Positions 61,969-64,000 of a DNA stretch of 64,000 nt are shown here, piece by piece. Both the position numbers and the translations under genes were made by a program. Each line of letters begins with the position of its first letter. The first letter of the stretch is position 1. Source of the stretch: JACVRM01 sp963809765 (GTDB lineage Bacteria > Actinomycetota > Thermoleophilia > Gaiellales > Gaiellaceae); the NCBI GenBank assembly GCA_963809765.1, contig CAWEKT010000001.1:620001-684000 (forward strand), in the 5' to 3' direction. The notes below the pieces were generated by a model. It saw only the letters and a list, made by a program, of their open reading frames with translations, was not told where the DNA came from and did not search any database.

Positions 61969-62939
61969 ATGAGCGCCGTCTCGACGTCCGTTCCGGACGC
62001 CCTCCTCGAGGCGGACGAGCCCTCGATCCGGGTCAAGGCGCGGCGCGCGCTCCTCGCCGTCGAGCCGTCGGCGGCCGAGCTGGAGCTGATTCGCGGATCG
62101 GCGACCGTCGGGACGCTGCTCGCGCACCGCGGGCGCGGACGGGACGATCCCCACGCACCCGTACTCGAAGTGGGACGGGGCGCAGTGGGTGCTCGCGAGC
62201 CTGGCCGAGCTCGAGTACCCGCCCGGCGACGAGGAGCTGGTGCCGCTGCGCGAGCAGGTGCTCGCCTGGCTGCTGTCGCCCGGTCACGAGCAGCGCTGGA
62301 CGCGGCCCGCGTCCGACGGGCTCGTCCGCATCCACGCGTCGCAGGAGGGCAACGCGATCTGGGCGCTCCTGCGCCTCGGCCTCGCCGACGAGCGCATCGA
62401 CCGCCTCGTCGACCGCCTCCTGCGGACGCAGTGGCCCGACGGCGGCTGGAACTGTGACCCGCGCGCCACGGGGACGACGTCCGCGTTCGCCGAGTCGCTG
62501 CTCCCGCTGCGCGCGCTCGCGCTCCACGCCGTCGTGACCGGGAGCGCGCGTTCCGGCGAGGCGGCGCGGGCTGCCGCCGAGGTCTTCCTGCGCCGACGCC
62601 TCCACCTCCGCGTCCGCGACGGCCGGCCGACGCACCCGCAGCACCTCGAGCTGCACTTCCCCTGCTACTTCCACTACGACGTCCTCTTCGGGCTCAAGGT
62701 CATGCACGAGGCCGGCCTGCTCGGAGATCCTCGCTGCGCGCGACGCGCTCGACCTGCTCGAGAGCAAGCGCCTGCCCGACGGCGGCTGGCCGGCGGAGGG
62801 CAGGTTCTACGGGCACGCGCGCGCCGCGAACCGCCGCTCGCCGGTCGACTGGGGCGGCGTCTCCCGCCGCCGCGCCAACCCCTGGGTGACGGCCGACGCG
62901 CTCACCGTCCTCGCTGCCGCGGGCCGGCTCGGCCTCTGA
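61969..62939 (+). CDS. Squalene-cyclase/prenyltransferase-repeat protein, frame-disrupted
   Basis: The protein of about 320 residues has QW-like and alpha-barrel repeats: KWDGAQWVLASLAELEYPPG, GNAIWALLRLGLADERIDRL and LLRTQWPDGGWNCDP, then KRLPDGGWPAEGRFYGHARA. These resemble terpene cyclase and prenyltransferase repeats, but the length is half that of a squalene-hopene cyclase and no DXDD is seen, so it is probably not a cyclase. Two +1 shifts (near 62137 and 62725) break it. TAGGTT lies seven bases before the ATG. Confidence 0.72.
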
Positions 62940-62942
62940 GCG

Positions 62943-64000
62943 TCACGCGCGCCAGTACGCGCGCGTGAGCAGCACCGCCACCGGGATGATCTCCAGGCGG
63001 CCGAGCCACATCAGGACGATCATCACGCCCTTCGAGAAGTCGCTGAACGGGCGAACGATCCCATCGGCCCGGCCGAGCCGAACGCCGGGCCGACGTTGCC
63101 GAGGGTGGTCGCCGACGGTGGCGATCAGGTCGATCGGACGCGAACGTCGAGGTCGGTCCGCGACGCGTCGATCACGAGCAGCAGCGTCCCGAGCGCGAAG
63201 ACGCCGACGTAGAGCAGCACGAAGGCGAAGACCGCCCGCAGCGTCCTCTCGTCGACGACGCGGCCGTTGAGGCGGATCGGCGCGACGAGCTCCGGGTGCA
63301 CCGTCTGTTCGAGCTCGCGCCGGAGCAGGCGGCCGATCAGCAGGTGGCGGACGACGTTCAGCGAGCCGCTCGTCGACCCGGCCGACGCGCCGAAGAACAT
63401 CAGCGCGACGATGGACCACGCTCGTCAGGCCCGTCCACGCGTTGAAGTCGGCGCTCGCGAAGCCGGTGGTCGTCATCGATCGAGACGGTCTGGAAGATCG
63501 CGTGCCGGACGGCGCTCGTCGCCGCTCGGCGAGGTCCGTCCGCAGCAAGCTCGACGAAGCAGCAGGACCGAGCCGCGCCGCGAGCAGGAAGCGGTAGAGG
63601 CGGAACTCCTCGTCGCGATGCCAGCGCGCCGAAGCGGCCGCGGATGAGCGCCGGTACGTGAGCGCGAAGTTGGTGCCGGCGAGCACCATGAACACGATCG
63701 ACCGTCCACTGCGTCGCGCGGCCGAACTCCTCCACCGACCGCGGCTCGGTCGCGAACCCGCCGGTGGGCAGATCGTGCGCGAACGAGTGCGCGATCGCCT
63801 CGAAAGGGGCCCATCGCATTCGTCCGACGCCGAGCCAGCCGAGCGCCGACGAGCACGAGCGACCTCGAGCGCCGTCAGCCCCACGTAGAGGGCGAGAAGC
63901 GCCGCGCCGTCTGCGGATCGTCACCGCGAGCGGCTCGATCTCCGGGCCGGCGACGTCCAGACTCGAAGAGCTGCCGGCCGCCGACGCGCAGCCGCGGCAG
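62943..64000 (-). CDS. trkH: TrkH-type potassium uptake protein, 5' end outside window, frame-disrupted
   Basis: The conserved C-terminal SDFSKGVMIVLMWLGRLEII, then AVLLTRAYWRA, is the end of TrkH/TrkG K+ channels. Pieces in other frames give SFAHDLPTGGFATEP, MTTTGFASADFNAWT and MFFGASAGSTSGSLNVVRHL, with the pore-like GF and GS motifs. At least six shifts scatter them. The gene starts beyond base 64000, so the N-terminus and any partner TrkA gene are outside the window. Confidence 0.82.

Overview
The window is very GC-rich, gene-dense bacterial DNA with short or overlapping gene junctions, many GTG/TTG starts, actinobacterial-type regulatory sites (a LexA box of the Gram-positive type, TANNNT promoters a few bases before start codons) and families common in Actinomycetota (Rex, FmdB, DUF2277, DUF1844, K+-independent pyrophosphatase, GCS2 ligase). 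I infer an actinobacterium, possibly of the Thermoleophilia/Gaiellales type; no rRNA or lineage-specific marker proves this. I see no tRNA, rRNA, CRISPR array, complete insertion sequence or prophage.

A property of the sequence dominates the annotation. Many conserved genes (uvrA, uvrB, panB, tsaE, uracil-DNA glycosylase, MFS transporters, TolB-like protein, cupin, trkH) are broken by one-base frame changes, nearly all of them +1. uvrB alone has six. Housekeeping genes do not decay this way, so I treat these as base-insertion errors in the assembly and annotate whole loci across the breaks.

Layout. 1-5468: the end of a phosphodiesterase/5'-nucleotidase fusion, then rpsA and coaE. 5470-12111: a ribbon-helix-helix regulator with three phased TGACGTCA sites, a small ORF, a DUF4097 protein and four overlapping MFS exporters. 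12044-17814: acetyltransferases, a TolB-like propeller and two more MFS exporters, one divergent from a TetR regulator with a well-formed operator. 17837-21508: uvrB, DUF2277, small membrane proteins and a phosphoesterase. 21608-29380: a peptide-binding lipoprotein, two multidomain class III cyclases around a PH-domain protein, and a TPR protein. 29401-32288: LexA box and uvrA. 32308-37698 (minus strand): six genes for SipW/TasA-type exported proteins with their own signal peptidase and a structured leader. 37727-41987: Yip1 protein, panB-panC-DUF2520 and an ECF sigma/DUF151 fusion. 42190-45174: secreted proteins, FmdB and several repeats. 45295-51199: uracil-DNA glycosylase, tsaE-tsaB-rimI-tsaD and a subtilase. 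51268-56753: glutamate dehydrogenase, cupin, a palindrome-rich intergenic stretch, rex, a glutaredoxin-like protein, an RTX-repeat protein and a glycosyltransferase. 57003-64000: glutamate-cysteine ligase, DUF1844, MTA phosphorylase, H+-pyrophosphatase, a squalene-cyclase-like protein and the end of trkH.

The most distinctive unit is the TasA/SipW operon. Exported proteins with SipW-type leaders, a dedicated Ser-His signal peptidase and a large DNRLRE adhesin-like protein are transcribed together behind a leader that can form three hairpins, which suggests an extracellular fibre or matrix. The sigma/DUF151 fusion and the phased operator of the ribbon-helix-helix gene are the next best leads.
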